Below are positions 54,673-64,000 of a stretch of 64,000 bases of DNA, in pieces. The stretch covers positions 496,001 through 560,000 of the forward strand of contig VCJN01002036.1 of the NCBI GenBank assembly GCA_006384855.1. Direction: 5' to 3'. A model generated the notes under the pieces. That model was not told the DNA's origin. It did not search any database and worked only from the letters and a program-made list of their open reading frames with translations. This stretch comes from Tetraselmis striata. Taxonomy: Eukaryota; Chlorophyta; Chlorodendrophyceae; Chlorodendrales; Chlorodendraceae. Every line of letters starts with the position of its first letter. Position 1 is the stretch's first letter. Position numbers and translations under genes: made by a program.

Positions 54673-56722
54673 TCATATATATGAAAATATATGTGTGTGT
54701 GCGCGTGTGCTTTTATGAATGTATAACTAGATATATGCATATTATAACACAATGATATATGCATGCCTATTTAAACTGAAAGCCAAATAATCCAACAGGG
54801 ATAATACAATTTCCATCTTTATCCTAGCAATCAAATACCGGAGGTTTGACGTATTCATCCCCCTTTCCCCCTCATCCCCCCAGGTGGTGGTCCTCCACAA
54901 CTTGCCGCACGCCTCAGGCAGCGGTGAGAGACCCCTTCACCCCCCCCCCCCCCCCTCCCCCACCGCCTCTCCCCGCAATGCTTACGCAGCTGGGCGCCCC
55001 ATTCACCTCCGCTTCAAGGAACATCCCCCGCTGCATACTGAGCTTCCCATTGGTGGCTGGGCCCTCCTCCGCTGGCAGGAGTTGGTGCTGGCAGCGCGGT
55101 GGCTGGTGTCGGCAGGCAGCTGGCCGTGGCGGTGGACGACTCGGCGCACTCGGAGAAGGCGCTGCAGTGGACGATGGACCACCTCTACCGGGAAGGTTCG
55201 GCCGTGATGCGCCGCCCCCTCCGCCCCAGTCGCCCACACGGCGGCAACTGGGCACCGGAACCCGTTCACCAGCCCAAGCTATTACGGGTCAGGGCGGGCA
55301 TGGTTAGTACGTAGTGCCTGAGCTTCCCCCGGGCCATGGTGAGCTGCGGGCACTTTGACTCTACCGGCGCCGTGTGGCTGGATGCACAGGGGACAACAAA
55401 TGACGTGCTCTGCACGTCAGAGCATTGGCGCGGTTTTGTTTTGTGGAGTGTTGTATTATGGCATATTTCGATTATGGCATATCTGCTTCTGGCGCGAGTC
55501 CCGTAACTATCGAGCCACTGAGCGGTATCGCGCCCTGTGCGGTACTGCGATGCGTACCAATCAACACAATACAAACTTTGACTGGCAATCAAAACCGTTG
55601 AAGTCCTTATCCGAACCCTCCTCGGATGCTGTCCTTGGCTTGGAAGGCCGAGTCGTAACGCCCGCTGCAATACAACAATACACGCCTCTGCACCGCGGCG
55701 ACCGCAACGTACACAATCGTGACATGTCACGGCCCGACTCCACGCGCCCGCACAGGCCAGGGCCGGCGCTGGTCCTGTTGCACACCGCCCTCTGTGGCGG
55801 CCAAAAGTGTGCACAACCATGGTGTGCGCCGCTGACCCCACCCCCCTTCCCCCCCCACCTGCCGGCCGCAGGCGACACGGTGCACCTCCTGCACGTTGTC
55901 CCAAAGGTGGCGCAGCAGATGGCCGTGTCGGACGGGCTGGGCACGACCATTGCGGCGCTGGAGGTGCGGCACGCGCACTCGGACGAGACCGTCTCGCAGC
56001 GCTTCCAGCAGATGGTGAGCTGCGGCCGCCTGTGAGTGGCCATCAAAGCCGTGCGTTGCCCAAGGGAAAGCAAGAATAGCCAAGTTTTAAATAAGGATTG
56101 ACATTGCGGCTTCTCGCGAGGGGAAAATGAAAGAGATGCGCATACCAAAGCTGACCTTATATTACTTTGTTTGCCCAAAACGTTTTGTGTTTTCTTAAAC
56201 GTAATGATACAAAATCAAAATTCGTTATTTTAGGCAACTGAAAACGATCCCTTTTATTTGATTAAATATGTAGAAAAAGTCATTGAATATGTCTTTTGAG
56301 AGTAACCGAGAAATGGCAGTCGCTTAGCCGCTCCGTGCCCCCCTCCCGGGCTGCGCAGCTGGACGGCGGCGGCGTCCCGTACAAGGTGGACCTCATCAAG
56401 GAGATGCGCGATGACTCGGTGCGGTCTCTGGGCACCGCCATCGTGGACAAGGTGCGCGCCCTCCTACTCACTTCTACTTGCCGCGCTCAGCGCTGGCTGG
56501 CTCGTGCGGCAGCTCACCTGCCTGTGAGTCCATTCACTCGATGGAACCCCACCCCACCCCACCCCACCCCACCTCACCCGTCAGGCGCGCGACCTCGGCG
56601 CCTCCTCCATCGTCATGGCAAGCCACAACCGCGGCTTTTTCGAGGAGTTTGTGCTGGGCTCCGTCACGAACTACGTCACGCACCACTGCACGGACATCCC
56701 TGTGGTGGTGCTGCACCCGTAG
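53073..56722 (+). CDS. Tandem-domain universal stress protein (organelle-targeted)
   Basis: Eight exons, 429 residues: 53073-53303, 53613-53927, 54119-54331, 54884-54923, 55079-55195, 55872-56014, 56359-56451, 56585-56722. All junctions keep phase. Residues 1-70 (Arg/Ser/Ala/Gln, no acids) look like a plastid or mitochondrial leader. Two USP (UspA, PF00582-type) domains follow: the first from ALVLPVDHSQDSEFAVDWALGNL to TQPVVVLHN, the second from RQLAVAVDDSAHSEKALQWTMDHL to DIPVVVLHP. Each has the VDxS strand, the D-x-V-H-L-L-H strand and the MASH....LGS.TN..THHC end. In the G-2X-G-9X-G-S/T nucleotide loop, the first domain has GKSS and the second NRGF, so each lacks one glycine and ATP binding is doubtful. 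TGTAA occurs at 56,750, 28 bp after the stop. Confidence 0.9.
54500..54770. repeat. (TA)n / ATATAC microsatellite in USP intron 3
   Basis: Long AT-only stretches (TATATATG, ATATACATATATATAC, and a (TA)15-like run near 54,637-54,667) form one AT-rich island in a GC-rich gene. It may be a DNA-unwinding or fragile tract. Confidence 0.85.
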
Positions 56723-58652
56723 AGGTTAGGTCCGAGGAGCACATACGAATGTAATGTACAGAGTGGGAACTTGCGCCCGCGCTGCCTCCGGCGCCGCACC
56801 ACTGCATATCGCGGACCACATGAAGCAGACACACTTGAATACCAACATATACATATATACATCTACACACACGTACCTAGAGAGAGAGGCTACTATAGGC
56901 TACTTGACGGATGCTTGCAGATGCAAAGACCTTTTGGCTGAGGTGGCGCGTCTCGACAGCCGCGAAATCATTTTGGCTTTGTCCATCGGGGCATGGGGGC
57001 ATGTTGCACAGCACATGCTCTAATCTAAGCACTGCCGCACTGCTTTCGGAGCTTTTGGCAATAAGGGGGCAAGGCCGTGCATGCGCAACCCACAATGTGT
57101 ATGACATCAGCATGCAATGTAATCGACGAAAGCACTTTATGTGAGATATTTTCATCTAGGGGCGCAAAGTGGGGAAGGAACGACGCTCACATCCTGTATT
57201 TTGGAGCCTCGTTACTGTAAAATAGCATAATTAGAGCATTTTTACCACACACGTCTGGCACGGCCCGATATAGAAACGCCATAGATGCATTTGCAATGGG
57301 AACATGCACGCCTTGGCTCAAACTCATTTGTCCACCTACATTCCATACACATATGCACCCACCAGCGGGAGCTCGCATATCTAGGCGGCGCACAGTGGCT
57401 GCTGCACCACCAACATTTATCATTGCTCCCATGCTATATGACTTTCTGTGTTGCCCGTTCTTGGGCAGTTTATTTTAACCTTATGCCCGAGGATGCCATT
57501 GCGAAGCACCATATTCTTGCAATTGCAAGGACCGGAAGAAACGGCCGTCTCCTGGGCGTGGAAGCATAGGCTTTCATAATGTGGAATGCAATGCCCCATG
57601 GCCACAAAACAGCATTGCTTGGGCGTCATGGCGAATTTACACGCGAATTTTATGTGCAAAGAATTTTGTGGGATGCTGTATAAAGATGAGAAAAGGGCAA
57701 TTATACTTATTCCTGCTTACACATATATATTACAATTCATGCATTAAATACAATGTAACTGTATTCGGCTGATACGGGTAGCTGTTCGCCCCGGGCGGTC
57801 ATCGGCCATTATTCGGCTGAAACCGCCCCAGAAGCACTTATTCATCTTGCGCCATGACGTAGGTCATCTGGCATAGCGAGGTCATCATCTGACTCCCCTA
57901 GCCACCCTTGGTAGGCTATTCATTTTCTGCCTCATTCGAGTAGTCAATTTCGAAGGCGGAATTTCGAAGGGCTAATGCATCATCATCAATAATGACCAGG
58001 ACACGCCCGGTCGATATTGGGAGAACCTGGAATCGGACAGAGGATAAGAGACGGCCTCAGCCCTACCAGTACTGACTACCTGTACCCGTACCGAGCAGAC
58101 AGATTACGATTGGAATCTTTGTTTCCGCGGTATTCGACGATCCCAAAATGAAACCCTAATTACATACATACAGGCGGGTACAGGTACCTGTAGTTAAATC
58201 CATGTGAAACCCTACTCTAGGGATGACCGCCCTGCTGGTCTGGCTGCTGCCGCGCGTGCGAGTCCCGCCGGAGTGGAGGCTCGTCACCCTCGCGCCACCG
58301 ACACGTCCGACGTCACTCCCACGACGGCATTATTCCGCCCCCCGCCGTCGAGCACCCACGCAGCCCACCAACCCCGCAACGCAGCCCACCGGCTCGCAGT
58401 CGCGTTTTTCAAGCGTTACGCTGCCGCGCCAGTCCTCGGTGAAGCTCCTGCCGCTATCCACGCCCGTCAGGCTTCAGCCCTCGCAGTCCCGCTTCGTCGC
58501 GCCGCAGCAGCACAGATCTATCGGGAGGCGTCGCCGCCGGTTGGCTCCGTCTTACGAGTACTTTCCTCGGACATCCCCACTGCCGCGCTCCCCCGCGCCG
58601 ACACGCGCCACCTGCCCCGCGGTCAACCCACCCCGCGCAAGCCGAAGCACCC
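56723..58652. other. Intergenic between USP and DRE2
   Basis: No gene recognised. AT-richer text with TGTAA at 56,750, 57,118 and about 57,750. The last 450 bp are C-rich with overlapping frames that run into the DRE2 start in another frame. These are treated as 5' leader. Confidence 0.45.
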
Positions 58653-61600
58653 ATGGCACCAACCCCCACGCTGCTGCTGGTGGCGGAGCCTCTAGCGGCG
58701 CCCGACACGCTGGCCGCGCTGCAGCAGGTGAGGCCGCCGAGGGGGGCGCGGCTGCTGGCGGCTGCTGGCCCACTGTCCGCCCTGCCCGCCTTCCCCGTTT
58801 ATCGCCTCACGCGTTTCCCGTCCGGGAGTCACAAACCAACAAAACAAAGCCAGAAAGATGTTGCGCGCGTCGGAGAAAGCTTTGGTTTCGTATTAAGCAT
58901 GTTCGTTTTATTACAAAGCAGCACAAGTTCTCGACAGGATGATGACGAATCGCCGACGCACCAAGTAGTGAACTACGCAGCACGTGTCTAGCTCGCTCGG
59001 GCCGGGGCCGGGAAGTGGCGTCGACAGGTCGACATTGACCCCCCGCTCCCCCCTCCCTCTCGCGCCCCTTTACTCTGCGACTGAAATTGTTTGTGCGCTT
59101 GGCAGCATCGCACAGGGCGTGCATTCGGCTGTCTTACCAAGCACAGGGGATAGGATTATCGGATATTCTCCTCCCCGGAGGATCAGGGGTGGGGGGTTGG
59201 GGGGGGGGGGGGGGGGGGGGGGTGTGTCCGTTACCCAGGGCCTAATGAGGCGGCCTGGTGGTGATGGTGGTGGTGGTGGTGATGATTGGTGTGTGTGTGG
59301 GGGGGGGAGGGGGGTGGGGCTCACTCCTCCACCTGCCTTGATGTGTCAGGTGCTGGGAGGCCTGGAGGGCGTCAGCGTCGCGACCGGCTCGGGCGCCCTG
59401 CTGGACCGCGGCGCGTTGCAGGCGGCGGCCGGCGCGCCGTATGCGGCGGTGTGGAGCGTGTCCGCCACCGCCGGCTTCCACAGCACTGCGCGGCTGGCGG
59501 CACTGGCGGCGGCCGTGGCGCCCGGCGGGCAGCTGCGGGTGCAGGAGCCCAAGCAGGTGCGGCAGCGACCGCATTGCCCCATGCTGCCGTGCTGCGTCCG
59601 GGCTACATTCCATGCGCTACCGGTAGCATCCAAGTGAATTCAGGCGGGACCCTGCCGTAGTTAAGGTCACCCCAGCTCCGGATGAACTCTCCATTCGGTC
59701 GGAATTCAGCTGGAATCCAAGAGGAACTGCAACCGACCTATTCCATTCCGTTATGGATTCAGTCCACTATCACAGCAAAGGTCTTGTTTCAGCAGCTGAA
59801 CTCAACCAGAATTCAAACTGAATTTCAGGTTGGATTCAGGAAATGTATGAATTCATGCTGATTTTCCGCCCGGCATTGAAATGTTTTCCATGTTATGAAT
59901 TCAGTCGATTTTCAGTCAGTGAAGTCTGGCTTTTGCAGTGAATTAGCCCACCCATGCTTTGCTTGCTGGACGCGGTTCACTTCTGCACGGAAGGGACGCT
60001 TCCATTTCGTCAGGATTCAGCCAGATATAGTCTAGCTTTAATATCAGGATTCCGCCGCCAGGCAGCAGCGGCGCTGACCTGCCCCCCCCCTCCCTCCCTC
60101 TCCCACCTCCCCCCCTCTCCCCTCCTCCCCCCCCACCAGAGCGAGGACGCCCTGCGCAAGGCGCTCATGTTCAGCGGCTTCCAGGAGGCGGAGACCGCGG
60201 GCGCGCTTAGCGACGGCGCTGTTGCGGTGCGTGCGGCCCTATCTGGCCTCACCTCATCCGGGCGGGCTATGTGCTGCGCGGGGTGAGGGAGGAGGGGGGG
60301 CCCAAAGCAAGGTGGGGGGGGGGGGGGGGGGGGGGGGGGGGGGCTGACAGGCGGTGGTGGGTGGCACGGCGGCGCGCAGGTGGCGGCGAAGAAGCCCTCC
60401 TGGGAGGCTGGCGTCAAGCAGCCGCTGAAGAAGAGGCCGGAGGCGAGCATTGCCCCCCCCCCCCCCCCCCCCCCCTCCTTCTGCTACTTTCGCGCCCCCC
60501 CCCCCCCCCCCCCTTCCAACTCTGCACTGCTGTCTCCCCCCTCATCTGCCCCCTCTCCCTCCCTCTTCTTCCGTGGTGCCTCTCGCGCCCCGTCCCCAGC
60601 CCATATCCATCTCATCTTGCCAGGCTATTGCACTTCATGCCTGCCTAAGGCACGAGCAATGCGCCTACCCGTAGATGCTATGGAGTACTAGGGAAGGACA
60701 GGGAAGGACCGCGTCCTCGTGCAGCGTAGATTACTGCTCAGAGCCCGAGTTGGCTCGGGTGTGTGCGCGCGGGATGCCACCAAAATTCAGGTTATGCGGT
60801 CAAGAGCGGATGGCGAGAGATGCTGGTACGTACTGGGTCAAGTAGCCAACGGGCCAGAGTTATTTCTGGCAGGGCGAAATGCATCCGCATTTTTCTAGGC
60901 TGGAGCTACCTTGTAGACCGGTTCGATGCCAGTAAAAAGGCGGCACGGGCACACTTGCTGCAGGGGGTCGTCCAGGCGAGTAGAACTGGCTTTTGGCACG
61001 GTGCACACCGGCGTCAGCTTACACGGGCTGTCTGCCGGGGGGCCTGACTGCCTGCCTGGAGCTGACGCATCGTAGCCGGGGGGCCGGTCCATCCTACCCT
61101 TGACGCCGATCTACGGATGCGCTCGGGGTTTGAGTGGGGTCGCGCGGCGCCGCGGCTGTGACCGGTGACCGGATGCTGATGGGCACTGAAGCCCCCCCCT
61201 ATCCGCCCGCCCGCCCGCTCGGTGATGGCCTCCCCCACGTGGTGCGGGCGGGTTGCAGGCGGCGCCGGGCAAGAAGGTGTGGACGCTGGCGGAGGATGAC
61301 GAGGACGAGGAGGAGATTATCGACGACGAGCACCTGCTCACGGAGGACGACCTCAAGCGCCCGGTGCGCGGCGGCGGCCGGCGGGGACGCGGGGAATGTG
61401 GGGGCTGCTACTGGTTGGGGCTCGAGAATGGATAAGTTGGGTTTAAGGGTCTTTTAGGGCACCGGGGTTGTTGTTCTGGGGGGGGGGATGTGGGGGCTGT
61501 TAGGCTTGTTGTGTTGGGGTTGAATGTGCCGGATGTTGGTTGTATGTTACAGGGTTTCAGGATTGATAACCTAGGCTCTAAATTCGTAGGCTGATGAGGG

Positions 61601-62436
61601 TTTGACAAGGATGACAGGGTATTGGGGCAGAGGAGGACGGGGAGGGTGGGGGAGCTGCTGAACACACAGAACCCCCCCCCCCCCCCCCCCCCCCCCACCC
61701 CTCCTCTTTCCACTTCTCCCCGGCGCCTTAAATCGCCCCCTTCCCCTTTTTGCGCAGGAGGCACCTGCGAATGACGACTGCGAGGTTGGCAAGGGCGGCA
61801 AGAAGGTGCCCCCCCCCCTCCGCCCCCTTCCCCTTTCGTGCCGGCTGGACATTGCCGCGCGACTCGAGCAGGGCGTGGTGTATGTCCCGCGGGTGGCGGT
61901 GGTGGCTGAGCTCCACCCCCCGTACCCCTTGCCGCGGCCGGCAGGCCTGCAAGAACTGCACGTGCGGCCGCGCGGAGGGCGCGATGCCGACCCAGGAGCA
62001 GCTGGATAACCCGCAGTCGGCATGCGGCAGCGTGCGTCCCCCGTGGACCCCCCTCCCCCCCCTGTTATCGCCTCTCATCCCTTTTTCTCTTGTACCACGG
62101 AGGCGCTAGCCGGTACTGGCAGCAGTATACTATCTGCTGACAGTAGCAACGACGCGCACCCAACCCCGTACATATATGAGTCTGCTGCTGTGCCGCTGTG
62201 GCGCAGTGTGGCCTGGGGCGACGCGTTTCCGCTGCGGCACGTGCCCCTACCGCGGGCTGCCCGCCTTCAAGCCGGGCGAGAAGGTGCGCCCCGCCTGCCA
62301 CCATCGGGGGCCTGTCGGGGTCTGTAACCTGCAGGGGCTCCCACAGCCCAATGCACAGTCACCCGGCAGCAGCTGACCCCCGTCGCCCGTCACTGTCCAT
62401 CCAGATCACGCTGCCACCAACGTCGTGGACGTGTAG
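58653..62436 (+). CDS. DRE2: DRE2/anamorsin (CIAPIN1) cytosolic Fe-S assembly protein
   Basis: Nine exons, about 259 residues (Arabidopsis 272): 58653-58727, 59350-59556, 60140-60226, 60380-60442, 61259-61363, 61758-61805, 61945-62031, 62207-62283, 62405-62436. Dre2 takes electrons from the diflavin reductase Tah18 for cytosolic Fe-S cluster assembly. The N-terminal half is the SAM-methyltransferase-like domain ([21 protein letters not shown]). A linker AKKPSWEAG and an acidic [13 protein letters not shown] stretch follow, then the Fe-S motifs [10 protein letters not shown] and [12 protein letters not shown]..., then [17 protein letters not shown]. Intron 4 seems to start GC (GAG|GCGAGC). In exon 8 the expected CGLGDAFRC is reached only if one G (in GGGG near 62,214) and one T (in TTT near 62,227) are ignored. 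The last exon also fits best (TNVVDV, stop) one base out of phase. These are either homopolymer sequencing errors or real damage. Confidence 0.88.
59198..59222 (+). repeat. G-run in DRE2 intron 1
   Basis: About 23 uninterrupted G, followed by (GGT)n near 59,262-59,280. This is on the sense strand, unlike the C-runs at other introns. Confidence 0.85.
60312..60343 (+). repeat. G-run in DRE2 intron 3
   Basis: About 30 G on the sense strand, some 40 bp upstream of exon 4. A C-run of about 20 (60,455-60,474) follows just inside intron 4. Confidence 0.85.
61674..61696 (+). repeat. C-run in DRE2 intron 5
   Basis: About 23 C, upstream of the exon 6 acceptor. It may act as a polypyrimidine tract. 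Confidence 0.85.
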
Positions 62437-63348
62437 GGTCCCGCTGTGCTTGCCGCGCGTGCCTGCTGGCCGGCCCACCTGCCACGACTTCCAACTGGTG
62501 GCGCTGGGCCTCCCATGGACTGAGCTCCCCCCTCCGCGGGGCCTAGCCCCCTCCCCTAAGAAGAGAGATCTTTGACGTAAAGGAAACACAGACAGTCTAC
62601 CCATAATGTAGAAAAGATGGGTAGCTTTTGATATGCATTGAGATCAATCCCCCCCCCCCCCCCCCCCCTTCTCAGTGCATCAACTGCCACAAGCCCCATG
62701 GGTAGCGAGGGTGAGCGTTGCACATGCGGCAATATGGCCAGCGTCGGCGGCCAAGACACCGTACTCGACTGGCATTGATAGCGCATATGGTGTGGTCACC
62801 GTACCAATGGCGGTTGCACCCCCCTCCCAAACCATCTTGCCGGCTGCCTGCATGCTGGGTTGACTGGGTGCGGAATGCTGGGTTGACCAAAGCGCTGTAC
62901 GGTTGCGTGTCAAAAATTCCGTTACAGCGGCTACGCAGAGTCGGAGCAGCCGCACTTATTTTGCTTCATCTATCTACTTCTCAGGTATTTACTTCTTCTA
63001 TATACTCCTCAGGTATTTTACTTCTTCTATATACTCCTCAGGCGGGGCGGGTGGTCGCGTGGACTGGCGGGCGGCCCACGGAATGGGCAGAATAGAATAC
63101 GTCGCGCCCGCGCATACACTGGGGTGGCGGGGGGGGGGGGGGGGGGGGGAGGGGGGGCTTGCTTCACGAAGATACTTGGGTTTTTCTCTCTATGTTGGTG
63201 GACCATCGACAACGCCGCCAGGAGGCCCACCTAGTCACGGCCATGGGGGAACAGAGGCACGATTGCATCCCGGCCATGCTTGCATGTGAGGTGCTGTCAG
63301 CGGGCTGCAGCGGGCGAAGACGCTGGCGGCTCGCTCAGCGCGGGCCGG
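62437..63348. other. Convergent intergenic region between DRE2 and kinase
   Basis: Both flanking genes end here. It contains a C20 run at about 62,650-62,668, a threefold ACTTCTNNTATATACTCCTCAGG-like short repeat at 62,985-63,045 and a G-run at 63,129-63,149. A minus-strand TGTAA at 62,922-62,926 could serve the kinase transcript. No gene recognised. Confidence 0.5.
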
Positions 63349-64000
63349 TCAGACCTGCACGTACTGCCCCTCGCCGTCCTTGCCCTGGCGCGGCATGGCG
63401 TGCGAGATGTGCGGCGCCAGAGCAGGGATCCCCGTGAAAGAGCGCCGCGCCCCTTGGGCGTACAGCTGCGCCGCGCTGAGGTCCCCGCTGCTGGAGGTCG
63501 CCCCCCCACCGACCACGTCCGAGGTCTCGGTGGTGCGTCGCCGGTCTTGGCCGACCGCGGATTCGTCGGACCGCCCGGAGGGGCTGCCATCCGGCCAGTC
63601 GGCGTCCCCGCCGGAGATGCAGCGCGTGAGCCAGGTGCGCAGCCCGCGCGGCGCCTTGCGGTTCTTTGCGTCCAGCTCGTGCTGAAAGTGGTGCAGTTCC
63701 TCGACGACGTCGTGGAACTCGGGCGGTCGTCCGGCTGCGCCGCCCAGCAGCGGCGGATGAGCGCCGCGATGGCGTCCGGCACCTTGAGCGGGATGTAGGG
63801 GCGCCAGCCCGCCTCCATGCGCGCGTGGCCGTCCTTCACCGTGCACCCTGAGCGGTGAATCGTCGCCACGGCGGAGGAGTACGTGAACAGCTGGAACAGG
63901 ATGACGCCGAAGGAGAAGACGTCCACCTTGTGGGTGTATGCGCTCGTCCTCATCTCCGGCGCCGAGTGGAGCATCGTCCCGGTCAGCGACATCATCTGCC
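63349..64000 (-). CDS. TKL/Raf-like protein kinase, C-terminal part (cut by window end)
   Basis: The minus strand from the window edge reads the activation-segment end and C-lobe of a kinase: SLTGTMLHSAPEM (TGT..x-x-APE motif), TSAYTHKVDVFSFGVILFQL (subdomain IX, D-V-x-S-F-G), GWRPYIP, IRRCWAAQPDDRP (subdomain XI, C-W...RP), as in plant Raf-like MAP3Ks and other tyrosine-kinase-like enzymes. After DDRP the family pattern EFHDVVEELHHF continues only in the next frame. One base is therefore missing near 63,715-63,725, in a GGGC stretch. The second frame then runs on through a Ser/Gly-rich tail of about 110 residues to a stop at 63,349. No intron was seen. The catalytic loop and ATP site lie beyond the window. 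The gap is either a sequencing error or a disabling deletion. Confidence 0.8.
   Translation of the reverse strand, partial: ADDVADRDDAPLGAGDEDERIHPQGGRLLLRRHPVPAVHVLLRRGDDSPLRVHGEGRPRAHGGGLAPLHPAQGAGRHRGAHPPLLGGAAGRPPEFHDVVEELHHFQHELDAKNRKAPRGLRTWLTRCISGGDADWPDGSPSGRSDESAVGQDRRRTTETSDVVGGGATSSSGDLSAAQLYAQGARRSFTGIPALAPHISHAMPRQGKDGEGQYVQV

Noticed and set aside
58204-58695. 163-codon frame overlapping the DRE2 start
   Set aside because: Different frame from DRE2, Ala/Pro/Arg composition of a GC-rich leader, and no domain.

Overview
The window reads as nuclear DNA of a green alga (Chlorophyta). Coding exons are GC-rich and cut by many short introns. Several products carry plastid-type leaders, a TGTAA motif lies behind at least one gene, and the relatives I recognise are plant or algal in style. 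I cannot name the genus. Coordinates of multi-exon genes come from my own splice reading: every junction was placed by hand so that phase and family alignment agree.

Layout. 1-11.4 kb is repeat-rich and holds one young, whole-looking Ty1/copia element (1,969-7,383) with identical LTRs. A two-exon gene for a plastid-targeted, NTF2-like, C-terminally anchored protein follows (11,428-12,956). 13.8-18.2 kb is a tandem array in which three near-identical 1,346-bp TIR elements alternate with two copies of a 174-bp spacer. A fourth, inverted copy of the element sits at 27.9-29.3 kb. Next come a small secreted PAN/apple-like gene (18,679-19,326) and a complete 20-exon MSH5 gene (20,904-27,135). 29-38 kb is a transposon graveyard: a DIRS-type tyrosine-recombinase retroelement remnant, a LINE C-terminal remnant, a tRNA-derived SINE and an unnamed repeat family R.

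39.1-49.3 kb is a 12-exon PEX6 gene on the minus strand, with a second SINE copy in intron 9. 50-51 kb holds a decayed integrase-type transposon tail. 53.1-56.7 kb is an 8-exon tandem universal stress protein gene. 58.7-62.4 kb is a DRE2/anamorsin (CIAPIN1) gene, and the window ends inside a TKL-type protein kinase gene read from the minus strand.

The host genes do not form a pathway. They cover meiotic crossover control (MSH5), peroxisomal receptor recycling (PEX6), cytosolic Fe-S assembly (DRE2), stress response (USP), a plastid membrane protein and signalling. The most noteworthy signals are the element-spacer tandem array, several 5' splice sites followed at once by long C-runs, three apparent GC-AG introns, an arginine in place of the D1 Walker A lysine of PEX6, and apparent frameshifts in DRE2 and the kinase that may be homopolymer sequencing errors.
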